This document shows, piece by piece, positions 25,819 to 34,908 of a DNA stretch of 64,000 nucleotides (the first letter of the stretch is position 1; the number at the start of each line of letters is the position of its first letter). The DNA is taken from positions 620,001 through 684,000 of the forward strand of contig OZ255827.1 in the NCBI GenBank assembly GCA_965277625.1, in the 5' to 3' direction. Under the pieces are notes generated by a model. The model was not told the origin of the DNA. It did not search any database and saw nothing but the letters and a program-made list of their open reading frames with translations. Both the position numbers and the translations under genes were made by a program. This DNA is from G965195345 sp965277625. GTDB lineage: Bacteria; Pseudomonadota; Gammaproteobacteria; CAKMZV01.

Positions 25819-28800
25819 TTATGAAGGAATGAGTGCGTCTAAGTGCGTGATCCAAGTCAGATCGGCGGGCATGGAGACAATGCCACTATCAGCGCTCTGT
25901 TCATCCATGCCTCGAATGTATAAATACACAGCCCCACCGAGATTTTTTGCAAGATCATAATTGGGAAACACCCGCTTTAGATAGCGGTGCATGGCCAACA
26001 AATAAAAACTCGATTGCCAACCATAGTAATGATCATACATGGATTGCTGTAATGCTTGTTGCTGATAAGTTTGAAGGAAATTGCTCTTGTAATCGATCAC
26101 CCAAAATTGATTGTCAGATTGGACGGTTAAATCGATGAATCCAGTAAATAATCCTTGAAGAATGGATTTTTCAGGCAAGGGTTTGAGTAACCATTGTTTG
26201 GCAAAATCTTGACTCGCTTCATTTAATGTGTGGGTGTCCACCGTTTGCGTTATGCCTAAGGTAAATTGCATTTCACAGCATAAAGATGGGGGTTGAAAAG
26301 CAGATAAATCTGAGCCAAGCGTCGGTATTTTTTTCAAAATTGGCATGCGGACACATTGGCTGAATGTTTCAAACGCCTCTGCCTCAAATCCCCCTGAATC
26401 AAACTGGTCATTTAAAAATTTTGTGCCCTGAGGCGATAAATCAATAACCGCTTGTTTTAAGGAAGGATTATCGAATATTTTCTGCAAAACATTGTGCAAG
26501 ATATTGCCCGTGCGTGCGTTGGATGGCAACAGTGGTTTTTTTGTCTGAACATCACTGGCTTGACGCTCTAGTTCACCCAAACGTTGAAAGGGGTCATCGT
26601 GCCAATCTGTGGTGGATTGAAATTGGGTCAATTGAGAGAAACTGCTCACGCCTCTTTGTACAGGGTAATTTGCCAAATCTATGATGTCTTGGGCAGGGCG
26701 CTCAGAACCAGCTTGTATGGCTTTGGGTTCGTTGTCATTGGGTGATTCAAAATGCCACCCCTCCACTTGTTCCACAGCCTGACGAAAGTCTTCAGGGGAA
26801 TGATCTTTAGACAAATTTAATAATCGTTGCAAGGGGCTTTCGGCTTTGCTGACAAAGAGGTATTGATGGGTACAGGCGCGGGTTAAGGCAACGTAGAGTT
26901 TGCGTCTGGCTTCTGCTTCTTCTTGCGCTTTGATTTTTATGTCAGTTTCAGAATTTTTTTCAATTTTTTCAACATAGGCCAAAAGTTGCGTTGTATCCAA
27001 TTCTAAACTGATCCAAGGCTCCGAATTGTGTTTGCCGACGGTGAGCAAAGCTGGACATATGACGACTTTTGCTTCTAAGCCTTTTGCAGATTGTGTTGTA
27101 TAGACTCTGAGGGCATGACCGTTTTCAGGGAGGTCTTGATCAAACACCTTTATTGCTTCAAACCATTGCATCAAGAGGGCGCTGTGATTGGAAAAATCCG
27201 AATTATTTTGCCAAAGCGTTTGTAACTCACCGAGCAACAGAGGCATAAAATCCAGTAAGATCTTTTGCTGACTCTGTTCATAATTGCTTTGGATGTTGGT
27301 GTGTTTAAGCAAATATTGCCATATTCCAAGTGGACCGATGGTTTGCCACTGGTCTTTCAGTTTGGCGAGCAAGCTTTGCCAATAGGGTGAATCGTGAGCG
27401 TGTAAAACCGATTTTAAGGGTTCTTGTAGCAATGTCACTCGCATCAATTGTTGCTTTTTGACTTCATAGGGATGGTTAAGCGCTTCAACAAACCAAGCAA
27501 AGTGATCAATCAACTTTTGTCTATCTGAGGGGATCTTCTTCTGATGGCAAGGAATGTTGAGCGATTGTAAGGCGCTGTACAGTTGATGCGCTTGCTGGTG
27601 TGTATTGACTAATATGAGCACTTCTTCGGGGGCAGTGCCTTGTTTTAAATGGTGTAAAACAATGTTCACCGTTGGATAAATCAATTGCTCAAAGGATGTC
27701 TTTTGCCAGTCTTCTTTGCCCTCCTTTTGCTCACTAAAAACCACCATGGTTGCTTGACCACTCGGGTCCTGACTGGCCGCTTGAGCGGGCGCATAACTGA
27801 GCCGCTGATCAACAAATGCATCGTCTTGAGAGAATAATGCATTCACCCCTTGGACAATGGTCGGTGTGGAACGCCAGTTTTTGGGAAGCTGATAGACGTT
27901 TTGGCAAGCGTTTTTGGCATCAAAATACACATTTAAATCTGAGTGGCGAAAACGATAAATCGATTGCTTGGGATCCCCAATTAAAAAACCAATGCCAATT
28001 TTGGGCTGGAGGAGTTGTTTAAAAATCGACCACTGTATGGCGTTGGTGTCTTGAAACTCATCTACAACCAGGGCATCGAATGAGCCGTGTAAGGGACTGT
28101 TTGGAGAAGCCTTTAAAAATCGGTCCAAACCATAGGCGACACTTGAATAACTCCATTGGCCCGTTTGGTCTATATGTGTTTCAAGCTGTTTTTTTGCCAC
28201 AGCCAAAGCTTCATGATGAATGGCCACTTGAAAAAGTTTTATCGCCGCTTGATAGGTTTTGATCGCCTTAAAAAAGGCATCAAATTCAGGTTTTTGAAGG
28301 AAGTCCGCCATGGTCTCTTGGTTTGCATTGGCCGTCGAATTGAGGCAATAGGCGCTTAAATCGGGCACTTCCATTTCACAGAAAAAACCCGCTTGAAAGT
28401 TTGATGCTTGGCGCAACAATCTTTTGACTTTGTTGCGCGATCTACCGTTCAACAGACCTTCATCTAAATCATTTAATCCATCTGGAAAGGGCGTGGTCGC
28501 AAGAGTTTGAACAGCCCTGACAAATTTTTGGCGAGCCTTGGTCATGTCTTGAGGATTGTCCAAGCGCACCCCCCATAAGTAGGCAGCTCTTAGTTTTGAA
28601 GCGAATTTGTCTGGTTTGGGATAGATTTGAAAATAGGCTTTTTTGCCAATATCTGGCAGTATCTTTGCTTGTTCAATCCAAGTTTCACGCAATGATTGAC
28701 GAAAAAAACGGGCTTCATCAAGCTGCTCTGGCAGCTCTAATGGTGTTTGCATGTCTAAGGCATAACGATTGGTGCATTGAAAGAATGCTGAATCATTGGT

Positions 28801-29187
28801 GCCTATCATCAACTGATCAGGTTGTAACTGGGCCTTTTTCAAAAGTTGCAGGCATTCGTTTTGTTTGGATCTGTCAATGACTGATTGCGCCCATTGACTG
28901 ATGGGTGTAGGATGCTGATCAGACTCAGTCGCGTTTGGTTGTAAAAGTCTGATCGCCTCATTGATTAGTCCATGAATCCGATCGGTCATTTCAGCGGCGG
29001 CGGATTTTGTGAATGTAATGATTAGAAGTTTGTCTAAGGGGATGCCGAGTTCTGTCAATAAGCGCAGAACAATAAAGCTGATTGAATAAGTTTTACCACT
29101 GCCTGCGCTGGCTTCGATAAGATTAAAACCAACGGGGCTTAGATCCGTCTTTAAAATATCAAAAAGTTCAGGTTCGATACTCGGCAT
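25819..29187 (-). CDS. recB: Exodeoxyribonuclease V beta subunit RecB
   Basis: UvrD-type helicase plus nuclease of RecBCD, which processes double-strand ends for recombination. 1122 residues, slightly short of the usual 1180. Walker A is EASAGSGKT at 25-33, Walker B VDEFQDTNAIQW near 385, GDPKQSIYRFRHSD near 417, and a RecB nuclease motif VIDYKSN near 1027. The start overlaps the argJ end by 20 bases. recC and recD, usually adjacent, are not in the window. An AdnAB- or AddA-type protein is less likely because the order and motifs match RecB. Confidence 0.92.
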   Translation of the reverse strand: MPSIEPELFDILKTDLSPVGFNLIEASAGSGKTYSISFIVLRLLTELGIPLDKLLIITFTKSAAAEMTDRIHGLINEAIRLLQPNATESDQHPTPISQWAQSVIDRSKQNECLQLLKKAQLQPDQLMIGTNDSAFFQCTNRYALDMQTPLELPEQLDEARFFRQSLRETWIEQAKILPDIGKKAYFQIYPKPDKFASKLRAAYLWGVRLDNPQDMTKARQKFVRAVQTLATTPFPDGLNDLDEGLLNGRSRNKVKRLLRQASNFQAGFFCEMEVPDLSAYCLNSTANANQETMADFLQKPEFDAFFKAIKTYQAAIKLFQVAIHHEALAVAKKQLETHIDQTGQWSYSSVAYGLDRFLKASPNSPLHGSFDALVVDEFQDTNAIQWSIFKQLLQPKIGIGFLIGDPKQSIYRFRHSDLNVYFDAKNACQNVYQLPKNWRSTPTIVQGVNALFSQDDAFVDQRLSYAPAQAASQDPSGQATMVVFSEQKEGKEDWQKTSFEQLIYPTVNIVLHHLKQGTAPEEVLILVNTHQQAHQLYSALQSLNIPCHQKKIPSDRQKLIDHFAWFVEALNHPYEVKKQQLMRVTLLQEPLKSVLHAHDSPYWQSLLAKLKDQWQTIGPLGIWQYLLKHTNIQSNYEQSQQKILLDFMPLLLGELQTLWQNNSDFSNHSALLMQWFEAIKVFDQDLPENGHALRVYTTQSAKGLEAKVVICPALLTVGKHNSEPWISLELDTTQLLAYVEKIEKNSETDIKIKAQEEAEARRKLYVALTRACTHQYLFVSKAESPLQRLLNLSKDHSPEDFRQAVEQVEGWHFESPNDNEPKAIQAGSERPAQDIIDLANYPVQRGVSSFSQLTQFQSTTDWHDDPFQRLGELERQASDVQTKKPLLPSNARTGNILHNVLQKIFDNPSLKQAVIDLSPQGTKFLNDQFDSGGFEAEAFETFSQCVRMPILKKIPTLGSDLSAFQPPSLCCEMQFTLGITQTVDTHTLNEASQDFAKQWLLKPLPEKSILQGLFTGFIDLTVQSDNQFWVIDYKSNFLQTYQQQALQQSMYDHYYGWQSSFYLLAMHRYLKRVFPNYDLAKNLGGAVYLYIRGMDEQSADSGIVSMPADLTWITHLDALIPS

Positions 29188-30364
29188 TAATCTTTACGTA
29201 ATCATAAGAAAAGTCACAGGTCCAAATGGTTTGCGAGGCTTGACCTCGCCTTAAATGAACGGTTAAGTCAATCTCATTTTGTAACATGACTTGCGCGGCC
29301 TGATTCTCGTCGTAGTTTGCAGGCAGTTCACCATTGAGCATAATGGGTACGGTGCCTAGGTAAATATCGATGTGGGCAAAATTTAAGGATTCAATACCAC
29401 TGCGACCTAAGGCGGCGGCTATTCGGCCAATGTTCGGGTCTTGCGCAAAAAAAGCCGTTTTGACCAGAGGTGAGTGACCGATGGTGTATGCCGCTTGAGT
29501 GCATTCTTGCTCAGTCAATCCTTCATGGACGTGAATGGCAATGAGTTTGGTAGCGCCTTCGCCATCTTTTACAATCATTTTTGCCAGAGCTTGACAGACA
29601 TCGATCAGGGTGTCCAACCAGATTTGCCAGTGGGCTGAGTTGATGCTGTCTATGCTCAGCGCTCCTTGGCCGGTGGCGCTTAGGCTAAGGGTGTCGTTGG
29701 TTGAGGTGTCGCCGTCCACACTGATGCGGTTGAACGAATGAGCCGCGGCCTTGGTCAAGGCTTGTTTAAGTAGGTCGGCGGGCATGGCCACATCAGTAAA
29801 AACAAATCCCAGCATGGTCGCCATATTGGGACAAATCATACCTGAACCTTTGGCCATGCCTTCAATGATAAAAGAACCTTGGTCTGTTTGGATTTCACGC
29901 CTATAAACCTTGGCTTTGGTATCGGTTGTCATGATGGCCTGCGCCGCTTGCTGGATGGAGGCTTGCCCCAAATTTTGCTGACACAATGCGATGCCTTTTT
30001 GAATTTTTTCCAATGGCAAGGGCTGATTAATAATGCCAGTGGAGCATATCAGCACTTGTTCGGTTTTGCAAGATTGGGTGTTCGCTATGGTACGAGCCGT
30101 TTCTTTAGAAACATTTAGACCAGAAGCCCCCAGGCCACAATTGGCATTGCCACTATTGATGAATAAATAGCGGGTGTTGGGCTCTTGCTTGATGTGTTCG
30201 CGACTGACAATCACTGGCGACGCAAGGTAGTGATTTTCAGTGAATAAAACCGCCGTTTTTGAGGTTTCTGGCAATGCCACCAATAAACAATCGCTTAGCT
30301 GGTTGTTCTTAATCCCCGCTTGAGCAACCCCATACTCTACACCTAAATCAGCCATAGGATGCAC
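29168..30364 (-). CDS. argJ: Glutamate N-acetyltransferase / amino-acid acetyltransferase ArgJ
   Basis: Recycles the acetyl group from N-acetylornithine to glutamate in arginine synthesis; many members also use acetyl-CoA. 398 residues. The self-cleavage site is visible in KGSGMICPNMATMLGF, where the Thr near residue 183 becomes the N-terminal nucleophile of the beta chain. NSGNANCGLGASG forms the oxyanion region. Translation starts at GTG 30364, directly after the gst stop; an ATG at 30355 is an alternative. No other arg gene is in the window. Confidence 0.94.
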   Translation of the reverse strand: MHPMADLGVEYGVAQAGIKNNQLSDCLLVALPETSKTAVLFTENHYLASPVIVSREHIKQEPNTRYLFINSGNANCGLGASGLNVSKETARTIANTQSCKTEQVLICSTGIINQPLPLEKIQKGIALCQQNLGQASIQQAAQAIMTTDTKAKVYRREIQTDQGSFIIEGMAKGSGMICPNMATMLGFVFTDVAMPADLLKQALTKAAAHSFNRISVDGDTSTNDTLSLSATGQGALSIDSINSAHWQIWLDTLIDVCQALAKMIVKDGEGATKLIAIHVHEGLTEQECTQAAYTIGHSPLVKTAFFAQDPNIGRIAAALGRSGIESLNFAHIDIYLGTVPIMLNGELPANYDENQAAQVMLQNEIDLTVHLRRGQASQTIWTCDFSYDYVKINAEYRT

Positions 30365-30964
30365 TCATTCTGGTTGGGTATTAACATAAGAAGGGTGCGT
30401 TTTAATGCGATCATGCCATGCGACTAAATTGGCATATTTGTCGCGCCAATGGCCGAATTTTTCAGTTTGCAACATGGGCGCCCTAAAGTCTAAAAATTCG
30501 AGCAGGCACAACAATGAGATTTGTAAATAATTGGTGTCTTCAGGCAATTCATACACTGTATCAAAACGTTCTAAGATTCGATGGATGGACAGCCAAGCCT
30601 GTTCGTATTTAACATCTAAAGAGTCGTCGCGCATGCTTTCTAATATCATCACCACGGCGTAGTCCATGGCACCATCAACCAATTCAACTTGATTGAAATA
30701 ATTCCAAGCGCTGTCATCAGCTGGGAACATGATTGGTTCTTTATGTTGTGAGAACAGATAGTGTGCAATGAGCGAGCTGTCCACAATGACATCGCCATTA
30801 TCCAAGACCAAAGTAGGTATGCGAGACAGGGGGTTATACGCCATTAATTCAGCAGGTCGGGCGTGGGGCAGGCACATAATGACCTCGTGATCCTGATTAA
30901 ATAAGTCTAAAAGAATGCGAATGCGACGGGTATAAGGTGAGGTGGGGGAGGCAAATAATTTCAT
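30365..30964 (-). CDS. Glutathione S-transferase family protein
   Basis: Cytosolic two-domain GST-like protein of 199 residues. The thioredoxin-like half starts MKLFASPTSPYTRRIRILL, where Ser or Tyr near residues 6-11 could be catalytic. It continues with NPLSRIPTLVLDNGDVIVDSSLIAHYL, the cis-Pro glutathione-binding loop and Asp-Ser motif. A helical C-terminal domain follows. The substrate is unknown; the layout also resembles stringent starvation protein A relatives. The stop abuts the argJ start. Confidence 0.85.
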   Translation of the reverse strand: MKLFASPTSPYTRRIRILLDLFNQDHEVIMCLPHARPAELMAYNPLSRIPTLVLDNGDVIVDSSLIAHYLFSQHKEPIMFPADDSAWNYFNQVELVDGAMDYAVVMILESMRDDSLDVKYEQAWLSIHRILERFDTVYELPEDTNYLQISLLCLLEFLDFRAPMLQTEKFGHWRDKYANLVAWHDRIKTHPSYVNTQPE

Positions 30965-31039
30965 TGTTTAACTCTGGTAAAAAGGTTGTACAAAGGTGCG
31001 GGGGGCTTTTGAAAAGAATTTGCCTCAGAAGGCAGATCT

Positions 31040-31068
31040 TTGACAGCGTGCTGGTTCCCACAGATTAT
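31040..31068 (+). promoter_or_regulatory. Candidate sigma-70 promoter in the gst-manC gap
   Basis: A perfect TTGACA (31040-31045), 17-base spacer and GATTAT (31063-31068). It would give a leader of about 215 bases to manC, so it may instead drive a small transcript. No product is recognised. Confidence 0.45.
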
Positions 31069-31237
31069 TACAAATCACATAGAAAGCGGTACGTGATTTA
31101 GGACGTGATTATAATATGTTTTTGTCAGACTTGTTACAAGGGCGCATCCGCTCTATTGAGTGTTATTAGAATGCCTGTGCTATCAAAGCAGTGACAATGA
31201 GCGATGGTTTTTCAAAATGTCGTTTTTAGGGTTGACT

Positions 31238-31243
31238 TATAAT
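31238..31243 (+). promoter_or_regulatory. Candidate -10 element of manC
   Basis: A perfect TATAAT lies 47 bases before the manC ATG. No good -35 stands 16-18 bases upstream, so an activator may be needed. Confidence 0.4.
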
Positions 31244-31290
31244 GCGAACAGACGCTCGCAGAAAGATTAATTCAAATCAACGCACACTAT

Positions 31291-32757
31291 ATGGCCGCTA
31301 TGCAATCTGAATCTAAAAAGACAACCATCCTACCCATTATTTTAGCGGGGGGCGTCGGCTCTCGGTTATGGCCTTTGTCCCGTGAAGCGCACCCTAAGCC
31401 TTTTATCAAATTGGACGATGGCCAAAGTCTTATTCAGAAAGCCTATCTTCGTGTTGCCGCATTAGAGGGTGTTGAAGAAATTGTTACAGTCGCCAATCAA
31501 GTTTTATTTTTCTATACCAAGGGAGAATACGATGCCCTGACCGAGCTCGTTGCGCCAAAATCGATTTTTCATAGTTTTCTGCTTGAACCGTTTGGGCGTA
31601 ATTCTTCTGCCGCCATTGCGCTTGCGGCGCATTATGCTCAGGCCAAGTACGGGGATGACTGTGTTTTGTTGGTGTTGCCAGCCGATCATATCATCGAAAA
31701 TCAACAAGCTTTTGAAACAGCTGTTTACCAAGCCACGCAACTCGCTCAAAAGGGAAAACTGGTGACTTTTGGTATTCAACCGAGTTCACCGCATACAGGA
31801 TTTGGATATATTGAGGCAGAGGGTGATGAGGTGTTAAATTTTGTTGAAAAACCTGATTTAACCACAGCAAAAGCCTATTTAAAATCAGGACGTTATTTTT
31901 GGAATTCAGGCATGTTTTGTATGTGTGTGCGCAGCATAATGAATGAAATGCGAAGTCACTGTGCGCCTGTTTTGGAGCAGAGCAAAATCAGCTTGGATCA
32001 TGCCTTAAAACTTGAAAACCACACATCCTATCGAGCGGAGATTCAGGGTGAAGATTTTAATAAGGTTGCTGATATTTCTATTGATTATGCGGTTTTTGAA
32101 AAATCCCAGAATGTGGCCATAGTGGTTTGTGATTTTGGCTGGTCGGACATTGGTTCGTGGTCAGAATATGGTCAATTACACCAAGTCGATGAAGGCAACA
32201 ATCACGTTCATGGTGAAAAAGTGGTATTGGAAGATGTGCAAGATTGCATCATCCATGCTGACCATCACCTGGTCGCTGGCATTGGTTTGCGTAATTTGAT
32301 CATCGCTGATACATCGGATGCCTTGTTGGTTATTGATAAGGAACAAGTGCAGAATGTTTCAACCATTGTCAAAAAAATCAAAGATAAAGCGTATGAGAGT
32401 TATAAAAAATTCCCGACGGTTTATTGTCCCTGGGGCAGTTACACGGTTCTACAAGAAGGTGCGGGATTTAAGATCAAACGGATAGAAGTCAAGGTGGCTG
32501 CTTCTTTAAGCTTGCAATCTCATCGCCAAAGGAGTGAGCATTGGGTGGTCGTCAGTGGGATCGCTGAGGTTGTGAACGGTGATGATACGATCAAATTGGA
32601 AAAAAATCAATCCGCGTACATTTCTGTGGGTAACAAACATCGATTAGGCAATATAGGTCAAGAAACCTTGGTCCTCATTGAAGTTCAGTGCGGCGACTAT
32701 CTGGGTGAAGACGACATTGTCCGCTATCAAGACAATTACGGTCGTTTGGTGGAATAA
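31291..32757 (+). CDS. manC: Mannose-1-phosphate guanylyltransferase / mannose-6-phosphate isomerase
   Basis: Makes GDP-mannose from mannose-1-phosphate and GTP for surface polysaccharides. The C-terminal half also isomerises mannose-6-phosphate in the bifunctional type. 488 residues. The nucleotidyltransferase signature is LAGGVGSRLWPLSREAHPKPFIKL near 18-41, with FVEKPDLTTAKAYL mid-chain. The C-terminal cupin has WGSYTVLQEG, FKIKRIEVKVAASLSLQSHRQRSEHW and GNKHRLGN. A second ATG at 31300 is an alternative start. No other polysaccharide gene is adjacent. Confidence 0.94.
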   Translation: MAAMQSESKKTTILPIILAGGVGSRLWPLSREAHPKPFIKLDDGQSLIQKAYLRVAALEGVEEIVTVANQVLFFYTKGEYDALTELVAPKSIFHSFLLEPFGRNSSAAIALAAHYAQAKYGDDCVLLVLPADHIIENQQAFETAVYQATQLAQKGKLVTFGIQPSSPHTGFGYIEAEGDEVLNFVEKPDLTTAKAYLKSGRYFWNSGMFCMCVRSIMNEMRSHCAPVLEQSKISLDHALKLENHTSYRAEIQGEDFNKVADISIDYAVFEKSQNVAIVVCDFGWSDIGSWSEYGQLHQVDEGNNHVHGEKVVLEDVQDCIIHADHHLVAGIGLRNLIIADTSDALLVIDKEQVQNVSTIVKKIKDKAYESYKKFPTVYCPWGSYTVLQEGAGFKIKRIEVKVAASLSLQSHRQRSEHWVVVSGIAEVVNGDDTIKLEKNQSAYISVGNKHRLGNIGQETLVLIEVQCGDYLGEDDIVRYQDNYGRLVE

Positions 32758-32856
32758 AATACTCTGATTAAGGGGCATTTTAGGATTGCCTTGTTAATGG
32801 ATTGTATGGGTGATTGCATGACAAACAATAGTCGCAAATATACCAAGCAATTGAGG

Positions 32857-32862
32857 TACAAT
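32857..32862 (+). promoter_or_regulatory. -10 element for the initiator tRNA
   Basis: TACAAT lies 15 bases before the tRNA 5-prime end. I see no convincing -35 at the proper distance. Confidence 0.4.
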
Positions 32863-32877
32863 GCTTTCCTTGTTAAT

Positions 32878-32954
<77 letters not shown>

Positions 32955-33012
32955 AAATTTGGCGTTTAATCTTTCCAGAAAAACGAAGTAAAGTGAAGAT
33001 TAAATAGAAAGC

Positions 33013-33043
33013 AAAACCCCTTCCACGGCAGGGGTTTTTTTTT
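33013..33043 (+). terminator. Intrinsic terminator after the initiator tRNA
   Basis: AAAACCCC (33013-33020) and GGGGTTTT (33031-33038) form an 8-bp stem around a 10-base loop, followed by an unbroken T-run to 33043. It separates the tRNA from rimP, 24 bases ahead of the rimP ATG. rimP then depends on readthrough or NusA-controlled antitermination. Confidence 0.88.
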
Positions 33044-33066
33044 CAAAATAGGGTGGTCTTGGGAAT

Positions 33067-33570
33067 ATGCAAGGGAATACGCTACAAACAGTGGATAAGC
33101 TTTTAACCCCAATCATTGAGTCATTGGGTTTTGTGGTTTGGGGCATTGAAATGCTTAGAGGCGGCAAGACTTTGACACTTCGTATTTACATCGATACAGA
33201 CCAAGGTGTCACCATCGAAGATTGTGCGACGGTGAGCCATGAAATCAGCGGCATTTTAGAAGTTGAAGACCCAATTAATAGCGACTATCACCTGGAGGTG
33301 TCGTCGCCTGGCCTGGATCGAAAAATATTTTATCCAGATCAGTACGCTCTGTTCATCGGGGAGCGTCTGAAGTTAATGTTGAATCAACCGATTGATGGAC
33401 GTAAAAAATATGAGGGTGAATTGATTGAAGCGACCGAATCCTTGCTAAAAATAGAATGTGATGGCGAAGCCGTTGCCATTGCCATTCAATCGATCAATCA
33501 AGCGCGTTTGATACCAGATTTATCATCTAATAGTGTGGTTACAAAGCTGAAAGGTGATTTAAATGATTAA
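33067..33570 (+). CDS. rimP: Ribosome maturation factor RimP
   Basis: Assists 30S subunit assembly. 167 residues, slightly above the usual 150. Conserved LLTPIIESLGFVVWGIEM, LRIYIDTDQGVTIEDCATVS and LEVSSPGLDRKIF are all present, with a C-terminal Sm-like beta barrel. First gene of the rimP-nusA-infB-rbfA-truB operon, 21 bases ahead of nusA. Confidence 0.95.
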   Translation: MQGNTLQTVDKLLTPIIESLGFVVWGIEMLRGGKTLTLRIYIDTDQGVTIEDCATVSHEISGILEVEDPINSDYHLEVSSPGLDRKIFYPDQYALFIGERLKLMLNQPIDGRKKYEGELIEATESLLKIECDGEAVAIAIQSINQARLIPDLSSNSVVTKLKGDLND

Positions 33571-33590
33571 TTCTTGTGGAGAAGTTCAGA

Positions 33591-34877
33591 GTGAATAGTA
33601 AAGAAATGTTGTTTTTTGTAGAAGCCGTTGCAAATGAAAAGGGCTTATCTCGGGCTGATGTTTTTGATGCTTTAGAGCATGCTTTGGCAACGGCCATCCG
33701 AAAATTGCAAAATGAAGAGATGGACGTCAGAGTAGAAATGGATCAAACATCGGGTGATTTTCAAGCCTATCGTTGTTGGACCGTGGTTGCCAATGATGAG
33801 CCTGAATTCGAAGAAGCAACCATGATAAAACTGATGGATGCCGTTGATGAAGATTCAGAATCAGCCTTGGGCAATGTTTTAGAAGAACCCATTGAAACAC
33901 CGGACATTGGTCGTATTGGTGCGCAAACGGCACGCCAAGTGATTATGCAGAAATTGCGCCAAGCGGTTCACTCAAGAATATTAGAAGAATATGAACCGCG
34001 TATTGGCGAAGTCTTCTTGGGCACGGTTAAACGCATGGAAAAAGGCAATGTCATCTTGGATATTGCCGAGAACGTTGAAGGGGTTTTATTGCGTGAGCAT
34101 CAAATTCCTGGTGAACACTATCGTATAAGCTCAAGAGTCAGAGTATTGTTGTTTTTAGTGGATTCTGAAGTTAGAGGTCCACAGCTGTTTTTCTCGCGTA
34201 CAGAAAATGACTTTTTGACACAGTTGTTTGGTATGGAAGTACCCGAAATTGCGGATGGCATCATTAGTATCAAAGGGGTCTCTCGCGATCCAGGTATTCG
34301 AGCCAAAGTGGCTGTGTTTACCGGAGATCCGCATTTGGATGTGGTGGGCGCTTGTGTGGGTATGCGCGGCTCGCGTGTACAAGCCGTCATGACTGAGCTA
34401 AATGGTGAACGAATTGATGTCATAAAGTGGAGTCCCAATCCTGCAGAATTTGTTATAAATGCCATGTCTCCAGCAGAAGTTGTATCACTGTCTATCAATG
34501 AAGAACGTCATATTATGGATGTTTCAGTAACAGATGAAATGTTGTCTCAGGCGATTGGCAGAAGTGGTCAAAACATTCGCTTAGCCAGTGGCATCACAGG
34601 TTGGGAATTAAATGTGCTTTCACAATCTGAAGCCGAAGAAAGAGATACTGAAGTCCACAATCTTAATCGTTCTTTACTGGTTGAGGAATTAGAAATAACA
34701 GAAGAAGAAGCGACGCTGTTAATTAATGCAGGTATCACTTCGCTTGAAGAAATTGCCTACATACCTGAGGAAGAATTGCAGCTGGTTAAAGGTTTGGAGA
34801 AGGATAAAATTGAGGATATCCGCAGCAAAGCAAATGATATTTTGCTCATGCGGATGCTTGAAGTCCCCGAAGAATAA
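33591..34877 (+). CDS. nusA: Transcription termination/antitermination protein NusA, short form
   Basis: RNA-polymerase pausing and antitermination factor. The GTG at 33591, preceded by GGAGAAG, aligns with other NusA starts and gives 428 residues; a GTG at 33576 would add five. Domains in order: N-terminal polymerase-binding domain (1-130), S1 domain (GEVFLGTVKRMEKGNVILD onward), two KH domains (GACVGMRGSRVQAV and QAIGRSGQNIRLAS), then a single acidic helix-hairpin-helix repeat ending near LLMRMLEVPEE. The E. coli protein has 495 residues with two such repeats, so the second (AR2) is missing. Confidence 0.95.
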   Translation: MNSKEMLFFVEAVANEKGLSRADVFDALEHALATAIRKLQNEEMDVRVEMDQTSGDFQAYRCWTVVANDEPEFEEATMIKLMDAVDEDSESALGNVLEEPIETPDIGRIGAQTARQVIMQKLRQAVHSRILEEYEPRIGEVFLGTVKRMEKGNVILDIAENVEGVLLREHQIPGEHYRISSRVRVLLFLVDSEVRGPQLFFSRTENDFLTQLFGMEVPEIADGIISIKGVSRDPGIRAKVAVFTGDPHLDVVGACVGMRGSRVQAVMTELNGERIDVIKWSPNPAEFVINAMSPAEVVSLSINEERHIMDVSVTDEMLSQAIGRSGQNIRLASGITGWELNVLSQSEAEERDTEVHNLNRSLLVEELEITEEEATLLINAGITSLEEIAYIPEEELQLVKGLEKDKIEDIRSKANDILLMRMLEVPEE

Positions 34878-34908
34878 ATCATTATTTGGGGCATAAAACG
34901 AGGAATAG

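Larger units (their letters stand above)
30965..31290. other. Intergenic region between gst and manC
   Basis: The 326-base divergent gap holds two plus-strand promoter candidates described separately. Near 31022-31035 there is a small TGCC...GGCA hairpin. I find no RNA gene or open frame. Confidence 0.5.

Noticed and set aside
31040..31290. A 6S-like or other small RNA from the TTGACA promoter
   Set aside because: No recognisable fold or terminator could be found; kept only as a promoter candidate.
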